NCBI RefSeq assembly: GCF_027587205.1
Contig: NZ_JAPDOD010000014.1
Location: forward strand, 62,001 to 126,000
Direction of reading: 5' to 3'
DNA: 64,000 nt
DNA from: Solirubrobacter ginsenosidimutans
GTDB lineage: Bacteria > Actinomycetota > Thermoleophilia > Solirubrobacterales > Solirubrobacteraceae
Shown here piece after piece: positions 33,212 to 41,417 of this stretch (the first letter of the stretch is position 1; each line of letters starts with the position of its first letter). The position numbers and the translations under genes were made by a program. Under the pieces are notes generated by a model. That model searched no databases, was not told the origin of the DNA, and saw only the letters and a program-made list of their open reading frames with translations.

Positions 33212-34369
33212 TCACCGACCGACGAGACCGGTCCGCTCGAGCCGCGTGCCGAGCGTCGCGAGCCGGTCCACCGGCTCGGCGCTGAAGACGAAGCGCACAT
33301 AGCGCTCGGCCACGCCCGCGCCCCACCCGGCCATCCCCGTCGCCGCCACGCCCGCGGAGAGCATCGCCGAGGAAGCCTCGGCCGGCGAGACGCCCAGCGC
33401 CGCCACGTCCACGAGCATCGACCAGCCGCCGGCGGGCCGCACCAGCGGCCAGCCCGGCAATGCGTCGAAGATCGCGTCGCGCCGGCGCTGCAGCTCGGCC
33501 GTCACGAGCGCCACATGCTCCTGCGGCCCGCGCAGCACCGCTTCGGCCGCGCGCCGCGAGACGGAGACGTTCCCGGTCGTGTTGTAGGTGTGCACCCACC
33601 CCGCGTCGCTCACGAGTGACGCGGGCCCGGCGACCCACCCCACCCGCCACCCGATCATCCGGTACGCCTTGGACATCGAGCCCACGATCACCGTGCGCTC
33701 TTCCATCCCGGGCACGTCCAGCGGCCCGACCGGCGCCCGGCCGTCGAACAGGAGCGCCTCCATCGCCGCGTCATAGACCAGAAACAGGTCATGGCGCTGA
33801 CAAACGTTTGCCACGAACGTCCAGTCGTCGGCGTCGAGCACGCAGCCCGACGGCATCGACGGGCTCATCAGCAGCAGCGCGACGGTCCGGTCGCTCACCG
33901 CGCCCGCCAGCGCGAGCCGGTCGAGTCGCCATTCCCCGTCGACGACCGACAGCGGCGCGAAGACCGGCACGCCGCCCGCCAATCGCACCCGGTTGACGAG
34001 CCCCGCGTAGATCGGATCGGTGAGCACGACCTCGTCGCCGGGGTCGAGCGTCGCCAGCAGCACGTCGAGCACACCCTCGGTGCCGCCGCACGTGACCACG
34101 ATCTCGGACTCGGGGTCATACACCCGCCCGTGGCGCGAGGCGATGTGGTCGGAGATCGCCGCTCGCAGCCCGAGGTCGCCGGTGAACGGCAGCCACGAGT
34201 TCGAGACCGGGTCATCCAGAGCGGTGCGGGTGACCGCGACCGCCTCAGGCGGGAGGCCGAGGTCGGTGTCGAGGTTCTCCAGCCGCAGCACGTCACCGTC
34301 CAGCACCGCCGCCGCGACGCGATCGATGCCGAAGCCGGCGATGCCGTCCATCCGCGCTGCACGCTTCAT
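33212..34369 (-). CDS. PLP-dependent aminotransferase, class I/II fold
   Basis: 385 residues; ATG overlaps the regulator's stop (ATGA). The PLP-binding Lys234 lies in SMSKAYRMIGWRVGW, the pyridine-contacting Asp200 in LVYDAAME, and the substrate carboxylate Arg probably in RYVRFVFS. Family knowledge: these enzymes exchange amino groups between amino and 2-oxo acids. The usual NPxNPTG motif reads SPSMPSG here, so the asparagine that normally contacts the PLP phenol oxygen is absent. This suggests altered chemistry or substrate. Coupling to an XRE-cupin regulator hints at control by a small metabolite. Confidence 0.85.
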   Translation of the reverse strand: MKRAARMDGIAGFGIDRVAAAVLDGDVLRLENLDTDLGLPPEAVAVTRTALDDPVSNSWLPFTGDLGLRAAISDHIASRHGRVYDPESEIVVTCGGTEGVLDVLLATLDPGDEVVLTDPIYAGLVNRVRLAGGVPVFAPLSVVDGEWRLDRLALAGAVSDRTVALLLMSPSMPSGCVLDADDWTFVANVCQRHDLFLVYDAAMEALLFDGRAPVGPLDVPGMEERTVIVGSMSKAYRMIGWRVGWVAGPASLVSDAGWVHTYNTTGNVSVSRRAAEAVLRGPQEHVALVTAELQRRRDAIFDALPGWPLVRPAGGWSMLVDVAALGVSPAEASSAMLSAGVAATGMAGWGAGVAERYVRFVFSAEPVDRLATLGTRLERTGLVGR

Positions 34370-34899
34370 CGGGCGAACCTCCCGGGAGTCAGGATCAACA
34401 GGGTTCCCGAGGCCGGTCCGTCGAGGGCCTCGTAGAGATGGGGCACCGCCCCGGAGTAGGTCGCGTAGTCGCCGGGGCCCAGTTCGACGGGCGAGCCGAC
34501 CGGCCCCACCCGCACCCGCCCGCTCACCACGTGCAGCCGTTCCTCGACCCCGAACGGGTGCGGCTGCGCGTGCCGCGCCTCACCCGCATGGAAGCGGATG
34601 GCGTAGAGCTCGGCCAGCAGCCCCGGCCGCTCGATGCGCTCGAGCAGGTCGGCGTCGATCGCCGCGCCCTCGACGTGCAGCCCCGCGCCCGCCCGCACGA
34701 CCGCCACGGCCTCGGGCGCCGAGCGCTCCACCAGCAGATCCGACAACGCCACGCCGAGCGCGTCCGCCAGCGCGTAGAGCGTGTCGATCGTGGGGTTGCC
34801 CTCACCGCGCTCGAGCGCCGCGATCGTGTTGCGCGCCACGCCGGAACGGCGCGAGAGCTCGAGTACCGACATGTCGCCCCGCAACGCAGCCAAGTTCAC
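34366..34899 (-). CDS. XRE-family regulator with C-terminal cupin domain
   Basis: 177 residues from GTG 34899. The N-terminal helix-turn-helix spans residues about 8-60 (LSRRSGVARNTIAALERGEG NPTIDTLYALADALG). The C-terminal cupin (residues about 105-170) has HPFGVEERLHVVSGRVRVG and GDYATYSGAVPHLYEA, giving potential metal or ligand-binding His/Glu. Family knowledge: this architecture senses small molecules and usually controls the adjacent operon, here the aminotransferase-to-propeller genes that follow with a four-base overlap. Confidence 0.88.
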   Translation of the reverse strand: MNLAALRGDMSVLELSRRSGVARNTIAALERGEGNPTIDTLYALADALGVALSDLLVERSAPEAVAVVRAGAGLHVEGAAIDADLLERIERPGLLAELYAIRFHAGEARHAQPHPFGVEERLHVVSGRVRVGPVGSPVELGPGDYATYSGAVPHLYEALDGPASGTLLILTPGRFAR

Positions 34900-34927
34900 G
34901 ACTGCGCATCATAATGAGCAACTGCTG

Positions 34928-35326
34928 CTACTTCAAGGACGCAATCCGCCAGGAGTCGTTGACGCGCACGAGCTGCAGCGTGTCCCGCGACGGCTTCTCG
35001 CCCCGCGCCGAGGACTGGACGTCCGCCGTGGCGGCGTCGCCGGACACGGTGATCGCGCCGATCGTCAGCTTCGGCGCGGACACCGAACCGAGGCCCTGCT
35101 TCAAAGCCGCCTCGCACGGGAGCCCCGCCGACTCGACCTCTGAGACCAGCTTCGGGGCGAGCAGGTCGTCGCACAGGCGCTGGTAGTCCTTCGCCGCCGT
35201 CGCCTTCCCGAAGGCCTCCACGACGTCATGGACCTTGTCGGTATCGGACGGTCCTTGACCGCACCCGGCGAACGCCCCGGAAATGGCCAAGACAGCGACG
35301 ATCGGGCGGCGCACGGGGCGGAGCAT
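34928..35326 (-). CDS. Small lipoprotein, NTF2-like
   Basis: 132 residues from ATG 35326, chosen because it directly begins the lipoprotein signal (IVAVLAISGAFAGCGQ). The mature part, DKVHDVVEAFGKATAAKDYQ ... LVRVNDSWRIASLK, has the helix-then-sheet pattern and the closing W-R-I strand of NTF2-like/SnoaL-like lipoproteins common in actinobacteria. Two internal cysteines may pair. Ligand unknown. It is divergent from the next gene, with starts 14 bases apart. Confidence 0.75.
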   Translation of the reverse strand: MLRPVRRPIVAVLAISGAFAGCGQGPSDTDKVHDVVEAFGKATAAKDYQRLCDDLLAPKLVSEVESAGLPCEAALKQGLGSVSAPKLTIGAITVSGDAATADVQSSARGEKPSRDTLQLVRVNDSWRIASLK

Positions 35327-35339
35327 AGAATGGCTCGCC

Positions 35340-35909
35340 ATGTCTACGGCAGGACCGATCCGCTCGTGGCTGCGTTGCTATCGCTGCTGGTCACAGGACC
35401 TCGAAGTGCAGGTGCACTACGAGGGCATCCATCGCATCGACCCGGACACCGGCAAGCGCGCCGACGTCGTGGACGAGCTGCAGGAGGCCGTCGTCCAGTG
35501 CCTGGACTGCATGCACGACCAGCCGCACCTGATCTTCCACAACGATCGCATCGAGCCGGTGGAGGACCGCTGGGAGCGCATGGTCGTGGGAACGCCCTGG
35601 GTCGCGTCCTGCACGGTGACCGTCGACGCCGAGTCGGTGGAGACGTGCTCCGGCCCCGAGGCCGCAGACGCGCTCGCCTACGCCGCCTTCGGTGACCACG
35701 GCACGCGCGAGTTCTTCACCCACGTGCGCTTCCACAAGCACGAGGAGGAGCAGATCGTCGTCCATCTGCTCGTCGAGCTGTACGCGCGCAGCGGCGAAGA
35801 GGCGACCGGCGTCCTCGAGGAAGCCGCCCGCGGCGAGCTGACGATCACGTCACTGGCCGAGGAGTCCCGCCCGCCCGCCTCCACCGGCGGCGGCGACCAC
35901 CCGCATTAG
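35340..35909 (+). CDS. Hypothetical protein with CxxC pairs
   Basis: 189 residues from ATG 35340. It has two close cysteine pairs, LRCYRCW and CLDCMHD, that could bind zinc, then an acidic alpha/beta body (SWLRCYRC... FFTHVRFHKHEEEQIVVHLL) and a low-complexity Pro/His tail. No signal peptide. I do not recognise the family. The gene is divergent from the NTF2-like lipoprotein and followed by a separate small gene. Confidence 0.65.
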   Translation: MSTAGPIRSWLRCYRCWSQDLEVQVHYEGIHRIDPDTGKRADVVDELQEAVVQCLDCMHDQPHLIFHNDRIEPVEDRWERMVVGTPWVASCTVTVDAESVETCSGPEAADALAYAAFGDHGTREFFTHVRFHKHEEEQIVVHLLVELYARSGEEATGVLEEAARGELTITSLAEESRPPASTGGGDHPH

Positions 35910-35978
35910 TGCCCATCGCTTGACGGCAACGTGGGTGCGCGTCACGCTGCGTGACGAACTCCGCCAGAGGGGGAATCC

Positions 35979-36437
35979 ATGGGATCTCCGCGCCACGTCC
36001 TCGTCGTCGCCAACCGCACGGCCGCGACCCCCGACTTGTTGGATGCCGTGAAGCGGTACGCGCGTGATCAGCCGTCGACGTTTGCGTTGCTGGTCCCTGA
36101 CGCGCCGAAGGGCGAGAACACCGACTGGACGCTTGAAGTCGCGTTGCCGCTTCTCGAGCGTGCGTCGGGCGGCCCCGTGCAGGGCCTGACGGGCACGAGC
36201 GGCGATCCGTTCGACGCGATTCGCGACGTGCTTGCGACCGGTGCCTACGACCAGGTGATCGTCTCGACGTTGCCGCGCCGCATATCGAAGTGGCTGCGCC
36301 GTGACCTGCCCACGCGCGTCGCGGCGCTGGGTGTTCCCGTGGACGTCGTGACCCCTGGAGGCGGCACGGGTATGCGGGACCTGTTCTCCGATTCGGAGAA
36401 GGCCGGGCTTCCGCCGGTGGGGATGGGCGGTCTCTGA
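35979..36437 (+). CDS. Small Rossmann-like / UspA-like hypothetical protein
   Basis: 152 residues with a good ribosome site (AGAGGGGGAAT). The order HVLVVANRTAATPDLLDAVKRYA, FALLVPDA, ALPLLERASGGPVQGLTGTSGDPF, YDQVIVSTLPRRISKWLRRDLP reads as an alternating beta/alpha fold like universal-stress or permease-associated nucleotide-binding domains. Many actinobacteria carry such proteins of unknown role. It is a single gene with no operon partner seen. Confidence 0.65.
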   Translation: MGSPRHVLVVANRTAATPDLLDAVKRYARDQPSTFALLVPDAPKGENTDWTLEVALPLLERASGGPVQGLTGTSGDPFDAIRDVLATGAYDQVIVSTLPRRISKWLRRDLPTRVAALGVPVDVVTPGGGTGMRDLFSDSEKAGLPPVGMGGL

Positions 36438-36530
36438 CTGGCGTGCATGCGTGCGCGTGCCCGCACGTGACCCGAAAGGCCGCACGTTCTGCCCTGGACC
36501 GACGCGCCGCAAGTCGGTTAGTGTCGCCAC

Positions 36531-38099
36531 GTGAGCACTGAGCAACAGCACGCTGAGCAGCTCACCGAGACCGCCGCGCCCGCGGCGGCGGTCTCCGAAG
36601 CGGCGGGCCCGCTCCCCATCCCGCAGCGCATGCTCGCGCTGCAGCAGAAGGTCGGCAACGCCGCGTTCGGGCGCATGGTCGCGCGCTGGGCGCAGAGCAA
36701 CGGACGCACGCTCGCCCGCGACGAGATCCCCACCGAGGCGGAGATCAAGGAGGCCGACGACTGGGCGGCCGAGGGCGTGCGCCGCGGCACGGACCTCACG
36801 CCTGGCGCCGGTGGCGCCGGGCTCAACAACGCCCCCGGCGGCTTCGACGCCACCTACGACCCCGCAGCGGGCGAGCTGACGATCATCATGCGCTGCGGCG
36901 TCGAGTTCGTCGACGGCATCTCGGCCGCCGGGGTCGCTCGCCCCGGCCTGGAGAAGGCGCTCGCCGACGCCAACGCCCTACCGACCGAGATCGAGCGCCA
37001 GACCCGCCTCGCCGCCTTCCGCTGGCCCGCGGGCGACACCGCGCCCGAGAAGACCCAGTTCATGACCGACGTCGAGACGACGATCGAGCCCTTCTGGAGC
37101 GGCCAGCACGAGTTCTTCCTGCGCAAGAAGGGCTGGAGCTGGCTCGGTTCCACGGTCAAGGTCGACATCCAGGTCGCCGCCAAGTCCGCGATGCCCACCT
37201 CCCACATGACGATCAAGCCGGTCAAGATTCCCGCGGACGTCAGCCTCGGCGCCAACGTCGAGCCCGGCGCCCAGACCAACGCCCGCGACCAGGTCATGAA
37301 CGTCACGAGCAACACCGGCGCATCCGGCAGCTTCCTCAACCACAAGGTCACCTTCGGCGTCAACCAGGACGCGGTGGTCGGCGGGCAGGCGACGAAGCTG
37401 CAAAAGGTGATCGACACGTTCAAGGGCGCCGAGACGAGCCCGGGCGTCGCCGACGCGCGCTCGATCCAGACGCCCGTCGTCCTCACCGGCCGCGCCTCCG
37501 CGACCGGCGATCCGGCGGCCAACCAGGCACTGTCCGAGCGCCGCGCCGCGCACGTCGCCGACTTCATGCGCGACCACGGGTTCGTCAACGTGACGACGCG
37601 CGTGTCCGACTCGGGCGTCGGCGACACCACCGCCACCGGCGGCGAAGTCGAGAACGATCGCCGCGTGGACATCGTGATCGGCAGCGGCGGGACCCAGAAC
37701 ACGCTGCAGCACGAGTTCGGGCACGCGTTCGGCCTCGGCGACGAATACGCGTCCACGCCGCTCGTCTCCCCCGGCCAGACGCCCGCCCAGGGCACGCCGG
37801 CGATGGGCGACACCGCCACCCACGACAACCTGGTCAAGAACATGGTCGACTCGGGCGGTGTGCCGCTCAAGGGCGCCGTGTGCGAGCCGACCGACTCGAT
37901 CATGTCCGTCGGCAACGTCGTGCGCCCGCAGCACTACTCGACCTTCCACGCCGCGCTGGAGCAGATCACGGCGCAGAGCCCGTGGGCGCTCGGCACCCAT
38001 ACCGCCAAGAACGACCCCTTGCCAGGCTCGGCCGGCGCCGCCTCCTCAGGCCCCGGGGACTTCCCCGCGCCGACGCCCGGCGACCCCGTCGCCGTGTGA
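36531..38099 (+). CDS. Putative contractile-injection-type cargo: OmpA-like domain plus zinc metallopeptidase
   Basis: 522 residues from GTG 36531, without a signal peptide. Near the N-terminus, MLALQQKVGNAAFGRMVARW matches the LQ-GN-A-x-RL-type motif seen at the front of many proteins linked to extracellular contractile injection systems and DUF4157 proteins. After a central domain of unknown fold, residues about 315-385 look like an OmpA-like peptidoglycan-binding fold (LTGRASATGDPAANQALSER, ending VENDRRVDIVI). A metalloprotease site HEFGHAFGLGDEY follows (H394, E395, H398, likely third ligand Asp). Export without a signal peptide fits a loaded cargo, but no sheath, tube or baseplate gene is in the window. 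The next gene overlaps the stop. Confidence 0.75.
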   Translation: MSTEQQHAEQLTETAAPAAAVSEAAGPLPIPQRMLALQQKVGNAAFGRMVARWAQSNGRTLARDEIPTEAEIKEADDWAAEGVRRGTDLTPGAGGAGLNNAPGGFDATYDPAAGELTIIMRCGVEFVDGISAAGVARPGLEKALADANALPTEIERQTRLAAFRWPAGDTAPEKTQFMTDVETTIEPFWSGQHEFFLRKKGWSWLGSTVKVDIQVAAKSAMPTSHMTIKPVKIPADVSLGANVEPGAQTNARDQVMNVTSNTGASGSFLNHKVTFGVNQDAVVGGQATKLQKVIDTFKGAETSPGVADARSIQTPVVLTGRASATGDPAANQALSERRAAHVADFMRDHGFVNVTTRVSDSGVGDTTATGGEVENDRRVDIVIGSGGTQNTLQHEFGHAFGLGDEYASTPLVSPGQTPAQGTPAMGDTATHDNLVKNMVDSGGVPLKGAVCEPTDSIMSVGNVVRPQHYSTFHAALEQITAQSPWALGTHTAKNDPLPGSAGAASSGPGDFPAPTPGDPVAV

Positions 38100-38857
38100 G
38101 ATGGCTCGCCCTCGCGATCTTGATCCTGGCCGGATGCGGAGCCTCGACGCCCGTGGCTGAGCCGAGCCCGACCGGCCTGTTGCTGGCCTACGAGGCGGGC
38201 AACCACCTGCACCATTACGGCGGCCGCGTGTTCGCCGACGGCCGCTACGAGCTCCACAGCACCGCGGGCGAGGACAAGCCGCAGTGGAAGGCCTACGAGC
38301 CGTTCACGCCGGAGCAGATCGCCACGATCCGAGGCGCGATCGAGGCCACCGCCGACCTCCCCGATCACATCGCGGGCTCGGACCCGCCGCCGCCCGACGC
38401 GGCGAACGCGAGGTTCACGCTCGGCGGCCGCACGATCGAGGTCGACGAGTGGCCGAAGGCCGCCCCGCGCCTGGAAGCGCTGCTCACCACGATCGCCCAG
38501 CTGCGCAAGAAGCCGCCGGTGCCCAGCACGTGGCGGCTGTGGAGCGACGGCAAGGTCGTGGAGCTCCAAGCGCGGTGCGAGATCGGTGAGGTCGAGGCGC
38601 TGCGCGCGATCAGCGACGCGCTGTTCATGAACAGCGGCACCGATGAGGCGCCCGCGGGCGACGATCCGCCGCAAGGCACGCCGCTGGTCTCCGTGAGCTT
38701 CGGTGAGGAGCGCCTGGAGGTCTTCGCCGACGGCAAGCGGGTCGACCGCGCCGGTGGTAAGGAGACCGAGCAGAAGCTCGGCGCGGACCGCGTGAACGCG
38801 ATCCGCGCCGCCTTGGCGGAGACCGACTGGGCGAAGCTGCCTAGCCGGCTTTGTTAG
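38096..38857 (+). CDS. Putative lipoprotein, unknown function
   Basis: 253 residues from GTG 38096, overlapping the previous stop (GTGA). The signal is short: RWLALAILILAGCGAS. The mature part has two similar halves (GRYELHSTAGEDKPQWKAYEPFTPEQIATIRGAIE and a C-terminal ...ADRVNAIRAALAETDW), each ending in an 'IRAAL' helix, suggesting an internal duplication. No catalytic motif. Coupling to the OmpA/metallopeptidase gene may mean an immunity or accessory role; this is inference only. Confidence 0.7.
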   Translation: MRWLALAILILAGCGASTPVAEPSPTGLLLAYEAGNHLHHYGGRVFADGRYELHSTAGEDKPQWKAYEPFTPEQIATIRGAIEATADLPDHIAGSDPPPPDAANARFTLGGRTIEVDEWPKAAPRLEALLTTIAQLRKKPPVPSTWRLWSDGKVVELQARCEIGEVEALRAISDALFMNSGTDEAPAGDDPPQGTPLVSVSFGEERLEVFADGKRVDRAGGKETEQKLGADRVNAIRAALAETDWAKLPSRLC

Positions 38858-41417
38858 TCCGCGCCTTCTCCGTGTTCCCGAAGGTGTCGATCGACCAGTA
38901 GCGGACGGTCTTCCCGCGGCGCACCTTCATGGCCCGCTTGTAGGGACGCGCCTTCGCCTTGCCGACCTTGACCATCGTCACCGCGACGCCCGAGGCGTCG
39001 GTCGCCTTCAGCGTCAGGCGGCCACGGCGGAACTTCGCGACGGTCCGCGGCGCCTTCGCGTCCGCCGCGCGACTCGGTGACGGCGACGTGCTCTTGGATC
39101 CGTCGGCGGTGACCTCGACCGGGCCGTCGTAGACGCGCGCCTGGCCCCGCTTGCCGTCGCCGGTGATCGGCGTGACCTGCAGGCTGCCTTCGCCTTCGCT
39201 GTGTACGACGACCGGCTGGTTGGTGATGAACGTCAGGCGGCCGGCGTCGTGCATGACCTCGATCAGGCCCGCACGCTCGGCCTCGTCGACCGTCATCCGC
39301 GCCGGGGCCTGCGCGGCGTGCGCCTTCACGCTCGCCGCCCCCGCGCTGGCGAGCTTCGACAGCCACAGCGAGCGCTCGTCCTCCTTGCCGGTCTTGACGA
39401 ACTCGCTCGCGTCGATCGAGCACGGCTGGCGCTTGAGCGTGTTGCCGTCGACGATCGGGTCGGCACCGGTGGCCACGAAGGGCGTCACGGCGTCCTGGAG
39501 CTTGGCGTCCTCCATCTCGCCCATGTGCGGGATCCCGCAGAAGTTGTAGGTCGGGACGTCGTCGCCCAGCTGATCGTCGCCGGCCTTGGCCGACTGGCGC
39601 TGGGAGAACAGCGGCACGGTGCCGTCGCCGTTGATCCACGAGTACTGCACCGCCTTGCTGTCGGAGTAGGCGCGGACGTGGCCGAGCGTGCCGAGCCCGG
39701 AGCCGATGAACGTGCGCCAATCGACCCCGTTCTTGCGGCTGAAGCCGTCGATGTGCGCCGCGTGATTGTTCGCCACGTCGGCCGCGATCCCCGCGTTGCC
39801 CTTGAAGGCGCGGATCGCGTCGACCACCCCCGTCACGCTCTTGACGGACTGGTCGTCGACCTCGAGCCAGTTGCGCAGCAGGGGCGGCGCGCCATCGAAC
39901 CAGGCCTGCGGCGGGATCAGGTAGTACAGCCCCGTCAGGTTGTGCGTGAACGCTCCGAAGATCTCGGGCTTGGTGGTGCTGTCGATCGGGCCGCCCGCGG
40001 GGGACTCGTAGCCGTAGGCCAGCGCGAACCAGGCCTTCGGCGCGCCCCACCACGGGGACCCGAAGTTCGCCACCCGCGTGATCTTGCGCGCCCGCTGCGG
40101 GTCGTCGATGTACCAGCGCGTCAGCAGCCCGCCGTAGGAATGCGAGACGATCGCCACGCGCTGCACGCCGTGCCGCGCCCGGATCGCGTCGATGAAGCGA
40201 TCCAGGACCGCGATCGACTGGTCCGGCCCCTTGCGGAAGTCCCAGCCGAACTCGTAGGCGCGCCCGGGGGCGATCCGCTGCAGCCACGCCCAGGACTTGC
40301 CGTGGATGTTCGCCCAGTCCTTGAGGCCGGCGATGTTCTGGATCACGTGGCCGTTCGGCGCGGCGGTCCGCGCGCACTCGCTCGTCCCGGCCGGCGACTT
40401 GCCGTCATCGGCCAGCGACATCTGGATCCAGCGGTCGCTGTTGAAGAGCGCCTGCGGCCACATGTTGCCCGTCCCGAACTGGCTCGTGCAGTCGATCTGC
40501 GACGCGCCGAACCCGGGCACGAGGATCACGGGGGTCTGGCCGCACAGTTCGGGCTGGGTCGCCTGCAGCCCGCACACCTCGGCGCTCGCCCCGCCGCCGA
40601 AGATCATGTCCTCGGCGGCGCGCTCGACGGCGTGGGGCGCCTGGTTCCAGTCGACCCACTTGCCGGCGCCGTGCGAGTAGCGGATCTTCGCGTCCTGGTT
40701 GTCGGAGCTGTCGGTCAGCAGGCCGTCGTGCGACGGGCCGCCGGCGCGGTAGATCGTCTTGTGCTCGGCGACCATCGCGACCGCCGAGTCGGCGGGCACC
40801 AGCGTGTCCGCCTCGGAGCCGATCACGGACCAGTCGGTGCCGCCCGCGCCCTGCGGGTTGGAGGCCAGGCCCTTCACCGTGTCGCTGCCAGGCGCCAGCT
40901 CCGCGCAGACCGCCCGGCTGCCGCAGGCGGCGGCCAGCGCCGCCGAGCCCCCGTTGGGCGCACCCAGCGCGACGACGTCCTCGACCATCAGCTTCGGCTG
41001 CTGCGCCAGCGCCGAGCGCACGACGAGCCCGCCGCCGCCGTGGGCGACGATGTCGACCGGCTGCTTCTGCGACGTGTAGGCCTGGTTGATCCAGGCGGCG
41101 AGCTTGGCGCCGAGCTGCGCGATCGAGTCGCCCCGCGCCGCCCCGACGACCTCGCTGCATCCGTCCGAGCCCGCGTAGAGCCCGAGGCCGATCAGCTGCC
41201 CCGTGAAGCCCACCTTCTGGCCGGCCACCGTCGTCGTGTATTCGCCGAAGTGCTCCTGCATGTCGTCGAACGGCGCGCAGCTCGGATCCGCCTGCTCAGG
41301 GCCGGGCACGAACAGGATCGGCTTGTTGAAGTCATCCGTCCGGTCCGCGTGGGCGGCGGAGGGAACGGTGACGAGCGCCGCCAGCGAGGCGAGCGCGACG
41401 GCGGCAAGGCGCCTCAT
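38841..41417 (-). CDS. Secreted LCAT-like acyl hydrolase with an inactive N-terminal hydrolase-like domain
   Basis: 858 residues; ATG 41417 overlaps the upstream stop (ATGA). Signal peptide ends near SAAHA. Residues about 30-300 look like an alpha/beta-hydrolase (ILFVPGPEQADPSC ... VDIVAHGGGGLVVRSAL), but the nucleophile elbow is HGGGG with no serine. Residues about 310-640 form a second hydrolase close to lecithin:cholesterol acyltransferases: VILVPGFGASQIDC, MWPQALF, the elbow SHSYGG with Ser427, and GDGTVPLFSQ with a likely Asp/His pair downstream (IPHMGEM). A C-terminal beta domain follows. It probably cleaves or transfers acyl chains of lipids outside the cell. It is the last gene of a four-gene operon of giant exported proteins. 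Confidence 0.82.
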   Translation of the reverse strand: MRRLAAVALASLAALVTVPSAAHADRTDDFNKPILFVPGPEQADPSCAPFDDMQEHFGEYTTTVAGQKVGFTGQLIGLGLYAGSDGCSEVVGAARGDSIAQLGAKLAAWINQAYTSQKQPVDIVAHGGGGLVVRSALAQQPKLMVEDVVALGAPNGGSAALAAACGSRAVCAELAPGSDTVKGLASNPQGAGGTDWSVIGSEADTLVPADSAVAMVAEHKTIYRAGGPSHDGLLTDSSDNQDAKIRYSHGAGKWVDWNQAPHAVERAAEDMIFGGGASAEVCGLQATQPELCGQTPVILVPGFGASQIDCTSQFGTGNMWPQALFNSDRWIQMSLADDGKSPAGTSECARTAAPNGHVIQNIAGLKDWANIHGKSWAWLQRIAPGRAYEFGWDFRKGPDQSIAVLDRFIDAIRARHGVQRVAIVSHSYGGLLTRWYIDDPQRARKITRVANFGSPWWGAPKAWFALAYGYESPAGGPIDSTTKPEIFGAFTHNLTGLYYLIPPQAWFDGAPPLLRNWLEVDDQSVKSVTGVVDAIRAFKGNAGIAADVANNHAAHIDGFSRKNGVDWRTFIGSGLGTLGHVRAYSDSKAVQYSWINGDGTVPLFSQRQSAKAGDDQLGDDVPTYNFCGIPHMGEMEDAKLQDAVTPFVATGADPIVDGNTLKRQPCSIDASEFVKTGKEDERSLWLSKLASAGAASVKAHAAQAPARMTVDEAERAGLIEVMHDAGRLTFITNQPVVVHSEGEGSLQVTPITGDGKRGQARVYDGPVEVTADGSKSTSPSPSRAADAKAPRTVAKFRRGRLTLKATDASGVAVTMVKVGKAKARPYKRAMKVRRGKTVRYWSIDTFGNTEKARTNKAG

